DNA of 21,037 bases, taken from positions 59,861 through 80,897 of the forward strand of contig JH155499.1 of NCBI GenBank assembly GCA_000226015.1, written 5' to 3'. Under the pieces are notes generated by a model. The model searched no databases, had not been told where the DNA came from, and worked only from the letters and a program-made list of their open reading frames with translations. Position 1 is the stretch's first letter. Each line of letters opens with the position of its first letter. Shown in pieces: positions 1 through 18,810 of this stretch. A program made the translations under genes and the position numbers. This stretch comes from Mnemiopsis leidyi (taxonomy: Eukaryota > Ctenophora > Tentaculata > Lobata > Bolinopsidae).

Positions 1-518
1 CTAATCAATAAAGTAATAAGATTGATATGAATTCTATTTAATTCTTGTATCTATATGAATTTACCCTAAATTGTGAATAATTTGAATACAAAATTAGACC
101 TTCACCTTAATGAAATCCAAACTAACTATATTAACAACATGAATAACTATAAGTATTGCTCTTTAGGTGGAGATCAACTGCACAATCAATTTCTATGCTA
201 ATTTGGCAGCTATGAATCATGCATTCCAAAAATACTCCTTCTCACTTAACTGAATCTGCAACCCATTCTGCATGATCATATGCTTGTATTTTTGAACCAC
301 AAAATGGTATCTAACGTTTTGGTGTGCCCAAAAGCGAAAAGTAAGAGCACCCCTTTGCCCCGTTAGCTACCACCCAGATTGAGGTGCAGCTGAATCTCCA
401 GGGCTTCTCAACTATCTAAACTTTGACTTTGTCAAGATTTTCGTGTTGCTTTGTAATAAATGGCAAGAAACTTAAATTTATTGTTTTATTGAAGTTTTGG
501 GTGGCCAAATGATACCTT
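1..518. other. AT-rich non-coding stretch, no gene seen
   Basis: This stretch is AT-rich up to about 300 and then more balanced. All reading frames are short and none resembles a known domain. It lies more than 4.8 kb upstream of the atrophin start codon, so it could be intergenic or part of a 5' UTR intron. I see nothing functional in it. Confidence 0.6.
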
Positions 519-593
519 GGCCGTGGCCCCCATCCAAACTGTTGGGGTCCATGGCCTTTGTGCATTGGCCCCCTTATTCCGCCACCCCTGTGT
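519..593. mobile_element. GC-rich hairpin block, possible hAT-like transposon terminus
   Basis: A GC-rich patch in AT-rich surroundings. The arms 519-531 (GGCCGTGGCCCCC) and 544-556 (GGGGTCCATGGCC) are reverse complements at 11 of 13 positions around a 12-nt loop. Read on the - strand, the block starts at 593 as CAGGGGTGGCGGAA and continues with GGGGGCC-rich sequence, a style seen at the ends of hAT-type elements in animals. I found no matching opposite terminus and no 8-bp target duplication, so it could be a solo end or a chance GC-rich patch. Confidence 0.25.
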
Positions 594-1194
594 TCACTCA
601 CCCCTCAACTCCAGGGTCTGCATCTTGCCTGTAGCAAATGTGGAGGCTCCCACTCTGACTCAAAGTGCGCGTTAAACAAGTTTTAAGGTTACCAGATGCT
701 GCGCGCGCCGGAGGCAGCAGGGCTAGACAACTTGACGAAGTGATATCAATTTATATTTGCTCGCCAAGAGAGCAGCAAGCTGTGAGCCGCGTGTCATGTG
801 AATCGGTTAACACCTCGACAATAGGCAACGTGTGGCAAATATGTACTTGCAACCTGGTTAGGTGAAATTATGTGCCATTTTTCATTTTCAAGATCTTTGG
901 TGAAAGATGTTTGGAAAGTACGTCTCGTAGGTTTCACGTGGCGGTGTAATTTGATCGTGGTGCTTTTTGTGAAATAGTCAATGATTACAGATTAGACCGA
1001 GCTATTGATGTGAAAAAGACAAAATTCTCAACAACATCCAAACAAATACAGGATGGGATGGGATTAGGACCACCTCCACCGCTATTCATCTAACCAAGCT
1101 CAAGTGCTTAAACCGCATGCGGCGGCTGCCACTTTTGGTGGCGCGCGCGACGCGCGCAAAAGGGTTCTCGTAAGAGCAATGTCCAATGTTTGTT
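594..1194. other. Non-coding stretch with CpG-rich patches
   Basis: No convincing gene. CpG-rich patches (GCGCGCG) at about 700 and at 1141-1157 stand out from the AT-rich background. The region abuts the inverted arm of the Penelope-like relic at 1195 and may include more of that element, but I see no protein match to support this. Confidence 0.4.
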
Positions 1195-1260
1195 GCGGTG
1201 ATACCCGACTCTCGCAGCCTGAATTTCAACGCACAACGGTAGACGGATATTTAACCTCGT
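1195..1260 (+). repeat. Inverted-repeat arm paired with 1670-1741
   Basis: A 19-nt block at 1195-1213 (GCGGTGATACCCGACTCTC) is perfectly reverse-complementary to 1723-1741. Further along, AACGGTAGACGG at 1235-1246 is reverse-complementary to 1683-1694, so the two blocks are in consistent order with an indel between them. The arms are about 410 nt apart. The second arm sits at the downstream (3') end of the Penelope-like relic. Terminal repeats in direct or inverted arrangement are known for Penelope-like elements, so this is probably an inverted end copy. Two independent insertions are the alternative. Confidence 0.7.
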
Positions 1261-1669
1261 CTGATCGTCAAAACAATGTATGTACGACGTGAAGCGAAGT
1301 GGGGAACTTAGTGAATGTCCATCAATCTGGTTGATTCACCTAACCAAGTGCGCTTACGCGTTAAAGGGCTCCAGCTCCAATAGATGGGCCTTCCTATACA
1401 TCCTTGGAATTGCTATCAATAGTTTGTATAAGAAAAAGAGAGTTGGAAGACCTCAGTCCAATTTATTTTCTTTGATAAAGCATGAACGAAATTTGTTTCT
1501 TAACAATATCAATGATTTGAATTACTTAATATTGCTTATAATTGCTTCTTGAATTTGTTGTTTTTTAGAGCATCATGGAAAAGGATGTAAAAGTTGACGT
1601 TATTAGTTATTTCATCTTGAGAAAGATGACATGACAGGGCTCTGGTTGTAGCAAGTTGGTTAACTTTTT
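1261..1669. other. Spacer between inverted arms, no gene recognised
   Basis: This sequence lies between the two inverted arms. A 90-codon + strand frame crosses it (1280-1552), but its product matches nothing I recognise and has no domain motif. It probably belongs to the same mobile-element relic or is unrelated flanking DNA. Confidence 0.4.
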
Positions 1670-1741
1670 TACGAGATTATACCCGTCTACCGTTTTATCG
1701 AAACGATTCAGCTTTGAGCTGAGAGAGTCGGGTATCACCGC
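1670..1741 (-). repeat. Second arm of the inverted repeat (partner of 1195-1260)
   Basis: 1723-1741 is the exact reverse complement of 1195-1213, and 1683-1694 that of 1235-1246. The arm lies immediately 3' of the PLE reverse-transcriptase relic when read on the element's own strand, as expected for a terminal repeat of that element. Confidence 0.7.
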
Positions 1742-2450
1742 GATAAGTTGACTTTGGATGGCGGCGCCATTATGTTGCCAGGATTTAAGTGGTTAAGTTC
1801 CGATGTCAGTGACCAGTGTGGTGATGTTGGTTTGCTCTTTTGCAATTCTGATGCCCTTGATTCAATGATCAATGATAATGAGCCGTTGTGTTGATTCCGC
1901 TGTTTTAGAGCATCAACGATTAACGGACGTGGCATTTTTTAGCTACTAGTCTTTTCCGTAGTACTTAATAGCTGTGTATTCTGTGTCCTTTCTTTGACTC
2001 TATTCCTCTTATCCTCCGAGCGAGGGAGTGTGGGATGTTTCTTTTGTATGCCACAAATGGTTGGTTCCGAAGTGCAGGTAGTTGAAAGAGTCTGTTTTCT
2101 TGTGATAGATTTGTGCTTCTACATTAGTGCCTTCTATCATAATGAGGACGTCTAGGAAGGGAGTTCTGTCTCTGAGTTTTCTGATGAGAACTTGAAATAG
2201 GGGTGTAGGTTGTTGAATAGTTCAAGGATCAGATCGTTGTGTTCATTTATCAGAAGAGTGTCGACTCCTGTGATCGTTTGAAGTCCTTTTCAAACTTGTC
2301 AGCGATTTCTGCCGGATAGTGACCCCTAATTTGAGGATGCAGTTTGGTCTCTTCTAGGTAGCCTACTGCGAGGGTTGCCCATGTTGGACCATATTCCTTT
2401 CCCATAGCACATCCGTATTTCTGCAAGTAGACTTATTGTAAATGGTTTTA
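1670..2450 (-). pseudogene. Decayed Penelope-like element (reverse transcriptase fragment)
   Basis: Read on the - strand, this is a broken Penelope-like (PLE) reverse transcriptase. From the N-terminal side: a palm motif Y-L-Q-K-Y-G-C-A-M-G-K ending near 2401, followed by GPTWATLAVGYLEETKL; then a damaged catalytic strand reading GVDTLLIN where PLEs carry a Y-x-D-D-T-L-L-I type motif (about 2265); then LPFLDVLI near 2155 and YLHFGTNHLWHTK near 2060; then IPHSLARRIRGIESKKGHR near 2010. At least three frame changes and several stops separate these blocks. The motif order and spacing match the family. The N-terminal fingers are absent beyond 2450, and no GIY-YIG nuclease domain is visible. The element is inactive. 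It lies upstream of the atrophin start and opposite in orientation. Confidence 0.85.
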
Positions 2451-2460
2451 CCTTTATGGG

Positions 2461-2530
2461 TTGGTGGTGTAGTGGTATCTTACCCGACTTTCTACGCAGA
2501 AGATCGGGGGTTCGATCCCAGTTCCACCAA
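2461..2530 (+). tRNA. tRNA-like SINE head (Arg-ACG-like), not a functional tRNA gene
   Basis: The acceptor strands TTGGTGG (2461-2467) and CCACCAA (2524-2530) pair perfectly. The anticodon loop reads CTACGCA, so the anticodon would be ACG (arginine). The T-arm is imperfect: five G's before TTCGATC are followed by CCAGTT, giving mismatches and one extra nucleotide before the acceptor strand. The anticodon stem also has a mismatch. The direct continuation into the SINE body and tail, with no T-run terminator, argues against an independent tRNA gene. Confidence 0.6.
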
Positions 2531-2725
2531 TCCTAGAGAAGTGCGCTAAGGGCATCTGCCTATGCAATCTTCTTCGGTTGACTCAGCCGAATGACCGGGA
2601 AACCGTGATTGAGGGTTAAATGAGGAGGGTCTCCGTTAAAAGATCTAGAATCTTCCAGGGGCCCCTTCAGTATAACTGTAAAAGCCTGGGTACAGGTGTA
2701 ACAAATACAAATACAAATACAAATA
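2461..2725 (+). mobile_element. tRNA-derived SINE with 6-nt repeat tail
   Basis: The element has a tRNA-like head (2461-2530), an unrelated body of about 170 nt, and a tail of roughly four ACAAAT/AAATAC units ending at 2725. This is the classic build of a tRNA SINE: transcribed by RNA polymerase III from internal boxes and mobilised in trans by a LINE. The head carries an A box (about 2465-2475, TGGTGTAGTGG) and a B box (2509-2519, GGTTCGATCCC). The body has a small GGGGCCCC palindrome near 2660. I see no clear target-site duplication. The 5' end abuts the PLE relic, and PLE coding sequence does not resume on the far side, so the SINE marks or caused the truncation point. Confidence 0.8.
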
Positions 2726-3088
2726 ATTTCAAGGGCTTATTTTTAAAGTTCTTAATTTGATGAAATCTATTTTGTACATAGCATCATGTGACTAATCCTA
2801 GTTCCCAAGGGTTTGAAATGTTCACGGTTTTTGTTTAGACTTCTTAACAGTTTTTATTTTAGTAAATATTTTGATTTATGCCATTTTAACAGTTATTTGT
2901 TTTAAGCTCTATTGATATTTTTGCCTATGAATCTATTATTATGTCTCATATTATGATCGAGGTCTTACCAGAGTGTACTGCTAACAGAGAAAATCTGATT
3001 TGCCACATCATTCACAGCTTAGAAGCCTCATTAAACCTAAATTTAAATCTTGTTCACTAAAAATCTTTGTTTACTAAATTATGTATTA
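2726..3088. other. AT-rich spacer between SINE and MITE
   Basis: AT-rich sequence with no long frame, no repeat and no recognisable motif. It ends with the TA dinucleotide (3087-3088) that serves as the left target-site copy of the MITE. Confidence 0.6.
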
Positions 3089-3691
3089 CAGTCATACCCC
3101 GATTTACCAGGCTTTTCAGGGGAAAGCAAAAATGTATGGTAAATCTGGGGACCCAGTAAATTGGGGGAGTGCCATTTGGGGCCCGAAATTGGGTCTAAAT
3201 TGTCTTTTATAAGTCTATATACCGTCTTATGTGTCTATATACCGTCTTTTTGTCATTGGAACAATGTTTAGTAGGTAAGTTTTGACAACAAAATTTAACA
3301 GTTGCCTTGGAAATACTGGAGTTTGTATTGGGTCTATTGTTCCAGAGCTTAGTATGATACCTTATGTTACTTATAGTGCATCGCATGACACTACTCTTTT
3401 TCTTTCATGCAATCACATTGCATCCTTGCATTGACAGGGCAAGATCCAACTATCCGAGCACCAATGTTGAGCAGTACGATAACGCCTACCATGATACATA
3501 CGAGAACACCAGGTCGTTGAGCTATCATGGTGCTGTCAGAGTAACGCTAGTGTGTCATATGTTTATAGGGCTGGAATGCAAGGGATCACATATCAAGTTC
3601 GAGAAAAATTTTAGATAAAATTTCAGGTAAAATTTCGGAGGAAAGGAATGAGGCCCAGTAAATCGGGGCCTGGTAAATCGGGGAATGACTG
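3089..3691. mobile_element. 603-bp MITE with 24-bp terminal inverted repeats and TA target sites
   Basis: The left end 3089-3112 begins CAGTCATACCCCGATTTACC. It is the reverse complement of the right end 3668-3691 with a single mismatch (position 8, A versus T). Both ends are flanked by TA (3087-3088 and 3692-3693), the target duplication of Tc1/mariner-superfamily elements. A CAGTC start with C/G-rich TIRs is typical of the pogo/Tigger branch. Subterminal copies of the TIR core (CCAGTAAATC/TTGGGG) occur inside both ends. There is no transposase frame, so the element is non-autonomous. It contains a short direct repeat, GTCTATATACCGTCTT, at 3213-3228 and 3233-3248. Confidence 0.9.
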
Positions 3692-5345
3692 TACCCCATT
3701 GTGTATTGCTGTGTAAAATTTGATATTTGATTATTTAACAGCAATAACAGGACAGTTTAATCAAGACTCAAAGGTTCTCTGTTTGTAGATGGTGTGATAG
3801 TGCTGGTGTGCCTCCAGTTGAGTCCAGACTTAAGTGAGTGAGTAAAGGACTATGAACATGACATGAACCACGTCCTGTTCTATCCTAATTGTTAAGAAAA
3901 CAGTCAGCTGACCAATTAATGCCATTTGGTTTAAATATCATTGATGTGTGAGCAGTTGGAGACTAGATTGCCTTTCTTTGTGAGACCTGAGTAAGAGTAG
4001 TCAATGGGACCAAACCAAGCTGAAAGATGTAGGAGCATGACCTGTTTGCCTCTATGAGGTGCAGAGTACTACTTGAGTTCATTAACAGCTTCGATTCTGT
4101 GAATAAAGGTCACGGTGTTAACTGGAGAGCACATCATTAGATAGGGTGAGTGTGCAGCCAATTTTTCGCACTTCTCAGATTGGTTTAAAGAAAAGAGAAA
4201 TTAAGAATGTTTCCATCTGCTGAGCAAGTTTGTGAAAGTAACTATTAGCTAAGCTTAAGTTTAGAGTGCATGTAGGTATATGAACAATTTAGGTCACTGC
4301 CAAAATGATTGGTTTAAAGAATGGTTGATTGGAAAAAAATAAAGTTGTGCACAAAGCATGTAGTGTGCGGTGTGTAGTGCAGTGCAGACTTTGTGTAAGG
4401 GTACACGGTACACCTGGGATGTAACCTGAATCTATGGTCAATTCTTAAATTTGTGATTTTGGTTTTATCAATTTATCATTTTGGTGGTGTGATCTTTTGA
4501 TCATAAATTTTTGACTTGAGAATTAGTTGGGCAATCTCTTCCAGAGTATATTTTATAGCCCTGAAGATGTTTTGGATGAGGATCATATGTCACCCCATCG
4601 TCTAAAATGTATGCTTGAATTATCAAATGTTATACTGTATAACTGAGTGCTGCAAATTATATTTTAATCGAAATTAATTATATTATATTATCAATTAATT
4701 ATATTATAATCAATTGATATAAATAAACAAAGTCAAATTTTACACAGCAATATAAGGAATGAATAAACATATAAATCAGTGAAGCTTCTGTGCTGCAGAG
4801 GATAATACAAGTCTGATCCACTCTGTTAGCTGCATACCCTACTAAGACCTAAATCATATAAATTATAACGTTATATCATATTAAAATAATCATATACCTC
4901 GATTGTGGACAATTAAATTAAAGTACTATGTCTGCTAAATAAAAACTGCAATAACTAATCATTAAGAATTAAACTTTTAACTGGCATTGAATACCTTTTG
5001 TAGCAAATACACTGTAAAATAACTTTTTAAAATAAGCCCTTTAAAACTGGGTCCGGTGAAAAATATTATTTATTTATTTCTCAATTCAGTTAAATGATAA
5101 TTGAAACCATTATTTAAAGGGTCAACATAATCACCATTTTTGTTCATCATCACTATCAATTTTTGTCAATACTAAGTGTGGGATTGGTTACATAAACATC
5201 TCCTGAGTTTTTTTTAAATCACATAAATAAGTTGAACAGTTACCATTTGTACTAAAAGTGTTTGTATGGTGACTTTACTAAGACCCTCTACCCAACGAAT
5301 CTCGACCAATTGTCTTACCCTAGTTGGGGAGCCTGTGTCTTCCAG
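3692..5345. other. AT-rich upstream region, possible 5' UTR intron or promoter side
   Basis: No coding match. The sequence is strongly AT-rich, with a short AT repeat near 4673-4715. I see no CpG island or TATA/Inr combination that would place a transcription start here. The first coding exon may have its own upstream acceptor (AG at 5344-5345 or 5377-5378), which would make this region a 5' UTR intron and put the promoter outside or further left. Confidence 0.5.
4670..4715. repeat. Short AT-rich direct repeat
   Basis: A unit close to AATTAATTATATTATA occurs twice in near succession within an almost pure A/T stretch. It is simple-sequence DNA with no further signal. Confidence 0.5.
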
Positions 5346-5390
5346 GAGTATCTGAATGTAACCTGAATATAATCATAGGATTGACAAATA
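5346..5390 (+). promoter_or_regulatory. Probable 5' UTR segment and start context
   Basis: Two AG dinucleotides could accept a 5' UTR splice: 5344-5345, after a pyrimidine-rich GCCTGTGTCTTCC, and 5377-5378. An in-frame TGA at 5382-5384 closes the frame just upstream, so 5391 is the first possible in-frame ATG in this exon. Its context, with A at -3 and G at +4, is a good Kozak match. Confidence 0.5.
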
Positions 5391-13892
<8,502 letters not shown>

Positions 13893-15105
13893 GTAAGACA
13901 TCTGCTTACATTATTATTTATCATTGTATATTAGACTTAATTGTTGGGGTTGGGGGCTACTTTTATCATCTGGGCAGGATTTTTGGAACTATAACTAATC
14001 GTCCCAGTCTTTTACAAATACCTTAAAAGTGTCCATTTCATGTTTAATTGTTTATTTTACTATGAAATTGTTGATTCTGTTGAAAGTATAATTGAAGTAA
14101 GAAAATGTAATTGTACGTTGTCCAATTTATCTCAATGTTTTCTCATAACCGCCCGGATGATATTTAAATAATCGGGAACAAAACATTTTACCCGGATACA
14201 GTACTTCAACTAAATAGATATTTTGTTGTGGCGATCGCATTTCTCCACAAATGCGGAGTTAAAAGGTAGCGTGATATTAGGAAAGTTGGCGGTAGTCAAG
14301 AAGAGCTACCTACTCAAAGAGGGATTTTGAACAGTTATAGAACCTCGTTATTACTGACCTACTCAACCGTCATTTTCACTTTGTCACATCACCCACATTT
14401 TGCTACATCTCTCCTTCTTCCCAGCCTTACTTGATGCGTTATTGCAGCCGGGGAAGTGTGGGTTAATATTACTTTTGTTACATTTCGTCATATAAATCAC
14501 TTTATGAACTTGTCGTTAAAATATGTTGCCTTTAATATCATATGATAAACTGACTTACCCTAATTATAATTTTGTTCGTCTGCATCAAGTCTAGTGTGGA
14601 CTGAATATTAAGTACAAACCGGTTATGAACCGGCCATCCCACCGAAATTATAGACAGAGAGCTACCCCAGATATATACACTGAATCATTAGACCAGTATT
14701 ATACACAGTTAGCCAGCTAATCACCATCTCCGGACTTATTTGCACAATAACTTGCCTGCCAAGTGTCCACTTCCGCCCCGCTTCCCGGGCCCCAACCTCT
14801 CTTCACGATAACTAGCCGATAATTCATAATTCGGTAATTACATAATCGCATAATAACGTAATAGCCCTGTTAATTAGCTCCAACGGGTGGTACGGGTTGG
14901 TTGGAGAAAAGGAAATGAATGGAGTCTCTTCTTGTCCTCCTTTAACTCTCATGCTTGTAGCGCTATAACCGTCACAGTTTCATCATTCAGGGTAACTTCT
15001 CAGGGTCACTGTCAATGTGTCGAGCTGTGCAGCTGCGTAGTTTTACTTTTAACTGCCAGTTTTGGGGCTTGTCGCTAGCCCGGTCTGACAGTGAGCGAAC
15101 AGCTC

Positions 15106-15128
15106 GTCTAGATCACGCCGATCTAGAC
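15106..15128. repeat. Perfect 9-bp hairpin
   Basis: GTCTAGATC (15106-15114), a 5-nt loop ACGCC, and GATCTAGAC (15120-15128) form a perfect stem. There is no T-run or other context to suggest a specific role. Confidence 0.7.
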
Positions 15129-16034
15129 ATTCCTTACGTTCTCAATGATTTAACATACAGCCTGTCTAGTTTCTAGCAGCCCCCACCAGTTTTCCTCCCC
15201 TGAATTTCCCTCTGTTCAGAAACCCTGTAATAACCCTACATGCCCTGTCATTGAGAGGGCGATGTTGGTTGTCTGACTTGTCATCAGAACCCTGCTGTAA
15301 GGGTAGCCTAGGATGTCAGTTCCCCAGAGTTCCGATAGAGGAGACAGGTTCACCAGCCACCTGGACATCTCCGGCCTACTGGGCTAATGGGTGATAACTG
15401 CTCTGCTGGCATGCCGTTATATCGGGCCACATTAGCTCTCATTCAGCTTCATCTACCCCGGCATTTATCTGCAATTTCCTCCAGAAACTTCAATAACATT
15501 AACTGTTGGTAGGTGGTGCGATTCTATTGTTTAGTTTTAACAGTTTAGCAAGACGTGATATAACCTCGGTTACGCCGGGGACACGTAGTCCAACTGCAGA
15601 CTTTAGACATGGAGTCTTCTTGCGGTCGTACACGCGTCACTTGTCTCCGGAATCCGTCTATATCAGGTCACCGCTTTCGTTTATCCTAAATCGGTTTTGT
15701 TCCTGTAATCATGAAATCTTAAGTCGCGTACTCTGAAGTTGGAGTTCCATCTCAGATTGGGATATTCGCTGAGCTCAGAGAGTGGTTCAATACCCGACAA
15801 CACAATTATAGTTGGTTAGCTGGTTGAAGGGGTATAGTATCTTGTTTGATGTGGTTTAGTTGGCTGACTCGACTGCGTAGCAGGAAACACCCTGTCTGTA
15901 TTTAGTGAGGGGCGCCATCATCCCCCTTCTCTCTCTCTTGCAAACTTACTTAACTGTGTTTTAACATCGCCTAATTTTTTCACGTTCATTTCTACTGCTT
16001 ATGACATGGTGACGAATGTGCCATATTTTTGATA

Positions 16035-16096
16035 ACTTCAATTTGTTTTGTATCAAATTATAGATATTTTACTTCAGTTTGTTTGGTATCAAATTA
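16035..16096 (+). repeat. Direct duplication, 26-nt copies 36 nt apart
   Basis: 16035-16060 (starts ACTTCAATTTGTTTTGTATC) and 16071-16096 (starts ACTTCAGTTTGTTTGGTATC) differ at two positions. A local tandem duplication in AT-rich DNA. Confidence 0.85.
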
Positions 16097-18810
16097 TTGT
16101 AAATTCGACGTCACGCTCCGGTGTACCCACCTTGACACATGCCGATCCCTCTAAAAGTTATGATCAGGTCAATTCCTGTCGAAACCGAATATGAAAACAA
16201 AAGTTGCGAATACATAACTGAATGCAAATGGTAGCAGTCAGATACTTAACATTAACAGTAAGCGATAACCTGACCTCTGTAACTAGCTCTTCGTGGTGAA
16301 GAGTTAAAAGCGATGTCTCAACGGTTTATCACAATTCTATAAACATATATTAATAATGTATAAATACGAGTCATTTTTAATCTTATCAATATTTTCTGAT
16401 AGCTTTTTAATTTGCTTAATGAATAGAACAGTTTTTCTTGATCAGACTTGATGTTTCTATTGGCTAGTTGATATCAAGATCTTGCTGTGCACATTGTGGT
16501 GTGGTGTGCACTGTGAGTGTGTATTGAGGTTTTCAGTGCTCGCTGGTGGCAGCCCTGGACCATAACCACACTATTTTAATCTTCTTGTTGCTTAACTTTT
16601 GGTTTATGTGTAAGCTGCTTAGTCAGCCGACAGGCTTGGTAGAAATTACTGTTCGCGGAAACTTTCGATTCACTTTCGCGTGAATTTCTTTCTAGGCTTT
16701 TGAAATACACTGTTAATTGTTTGATGTTTTAATATTCATTCCTCGTTAAGCTTAGAAACTGAACCTTCTAAGAACATGTTTGCATAAAATTTCAATCAAC
16801 GGTAAGTACTTCTTCAACCGCCCAGTAACTGAATTGCTCAGAGGAATTAAGTGTTTCTATCTCCTCAATTATTCAACAAGCCGCTGCGAATAGTTAATTT
16901 CGGAACAGGGGACCGTATCGATTCCGAAAATTTGACGGAACAAAATGAGATAATTTCGGGAAGACATAGATACGGGGTACTTATCTGCCAGCTAGACTGT
17001 AAGCGTGCATGAAAATAGAAGCTAATAATAGTGATGAAGAAAAAATCATGACATCAATAAAAATTAGGTCATCAGTGAGGTAATTTCATCAGGCAATGAC
17101 AGGAAAATTCCAGGCCCAGACCACGAACCTAGTGGTCTTATTGTGTGCCCTCCTCACTCACGATATCGCGATGATATACAGCATTATAAGTCCTAGATAC
17201 CGAGCCATTATGGCTTGTAGCCGAGCTATATTTGGTATAAATGTCCCTACCCTGGCTCCCCTTATTGTATTATTATTTTGTTATTACCCGAAGATTGTAA
17301 ATATTCTATTGTTGTATTGATATTCAAGACAGGAACGGGCAGAATTTTCGTTCCGTGTTGCGTTTTGTCCCCGAACTGTTCTTATTCCGACACACCATCA
17401 ATTCTATGTGTTGCGCCAACACCATTTTGGGCGTTTCGGTTCTTTTATCATTTTATGTAGTGACTTTAAAATGGATAAAAATATCGCAGTGAGACGGGTC
17501 AGCAGCGAATAAAATGCATTGTGCGGCTTTTGTATCTTTGTAAATACTGAATATTTGACTGCACCTTGGCCCTATCTTGGTCACTCCTACGGTTAATTGT
17601 CCTGACCAAAGACAGTATTATTGTCAACAAAATTCAAAATTAATTTGCTCTAATTAAGTTGTTTCACAGAGATATGTACTGTTTATATCGCAGTTTTACA
17701 GTCCAGTATTGAGAGTTTAGATCAAGGTTTCGATATTTTTCATATCAGAAATTCATTTCTCCCTGATCACACACAATTTTCATCCGACTGCATCTCTAAG
17801 AATTCCCTGATATAAGAATATAAGTAGAAATTAAAAACAAATCGAGAGAGAAAGAGAGCGCCATGATTTCACCCGTAAGTTTGCAGAAGTATCCGAGTTA
17901 CCGTATAGTATTACTTTGCTGGTTGTACAGTTTCAATCCCTTTAATTAATAAGCTGTTGAAATGCAGAGTAAGTTTTCTAGACGGCCAGATGAATTGGTG
18001 CGTTCCAACGTTTATCGGCGTCTAACACTTTGTCGGCTAATCCACCCCTCCTCATGGAGAGCCAACTTTGTTTAATCTTAAGAATGCTCCGACCACGGAT
18101 ATTTGCCGTTAATTCTATTTAGGATGATTATTCATTTTTACGTAATCTTTGTCTTTTTGCACCCATAAACAATTAAAATATTTTGCTATATGACAATACT
18201 CTGTAAGCAATAATTACAAATTGTCATGCTTGATTGCATTATCATTTGCGCAGTGCAAGAATTGATTGCGATTATATCTATCACTCAGTTATCGGTAACT
18301 TTAATTATGGTCATGGTAAATCAGCCGGTTGCTCTCTATTTTTCTCAAAATAACCGGCCGCAATTCTTGTTTAACTTTTAATTTAAAACTACAAATATCC
18401 GATAAGTTAATTTCCATTCTCTCAATTTCATTGTCTTTTTCCTAGTTGAGAAAGTTTCCGCTTTCGACCCGAAAATTATTCCATAGGTTTACAAATAAAT
18501 GTTTAAATTTCTCTACAAAACATTATGAAAACACTAAATTTAAACAACAAACCCGTTAAAGATCGCCCTACAACCCTGCAGCCTCTCCTACCGGTTACTC
18601 TGTTCGTTACTCCAAGATCGTACCAAAACAGGAGGGAAGCCGTACCGTCCATCCACACCAAGACCAAGACTCGTGCTCCCTAGATATGTTGACACCTCAG
18701 CATATCGAGTCAAAACTATTAGGCCGAAGCAGACTTTTAAACTTTTCAGACTTATTTTAAAGTATTGCTGTTACAATCCGCGGTTCCTCTTGTTGCTAAA
18801 GTTGGTCGAG

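Noticed and set aside
2176-2194. Hammerhead ribozyme core (CTGATGA...GAAA) in the PLE relic
   Set aside because: CTGATGAGAACTTGAAA occurs on the + strand within the antisense of coding sequence. The intervening 6 nt cannot form a proper stem II, and no matching third strand is seen.
2461-2530. Functional tRNA-Arg(ACG) gene
   Set aside because: The T-arm and anticodon stem have mismatches, there is an extra base before the acceptor strand, and the sequence runs straight into a SINE body with a repeat tail instead of a T-run terminator.
3364-3618. 84-codon + strand frame inside the MITE
   Set aside because: It matches no transposase motif (no DDE/DDD spacing, no helix-turn-helix). Non-autonomous elements carry such chance frames.
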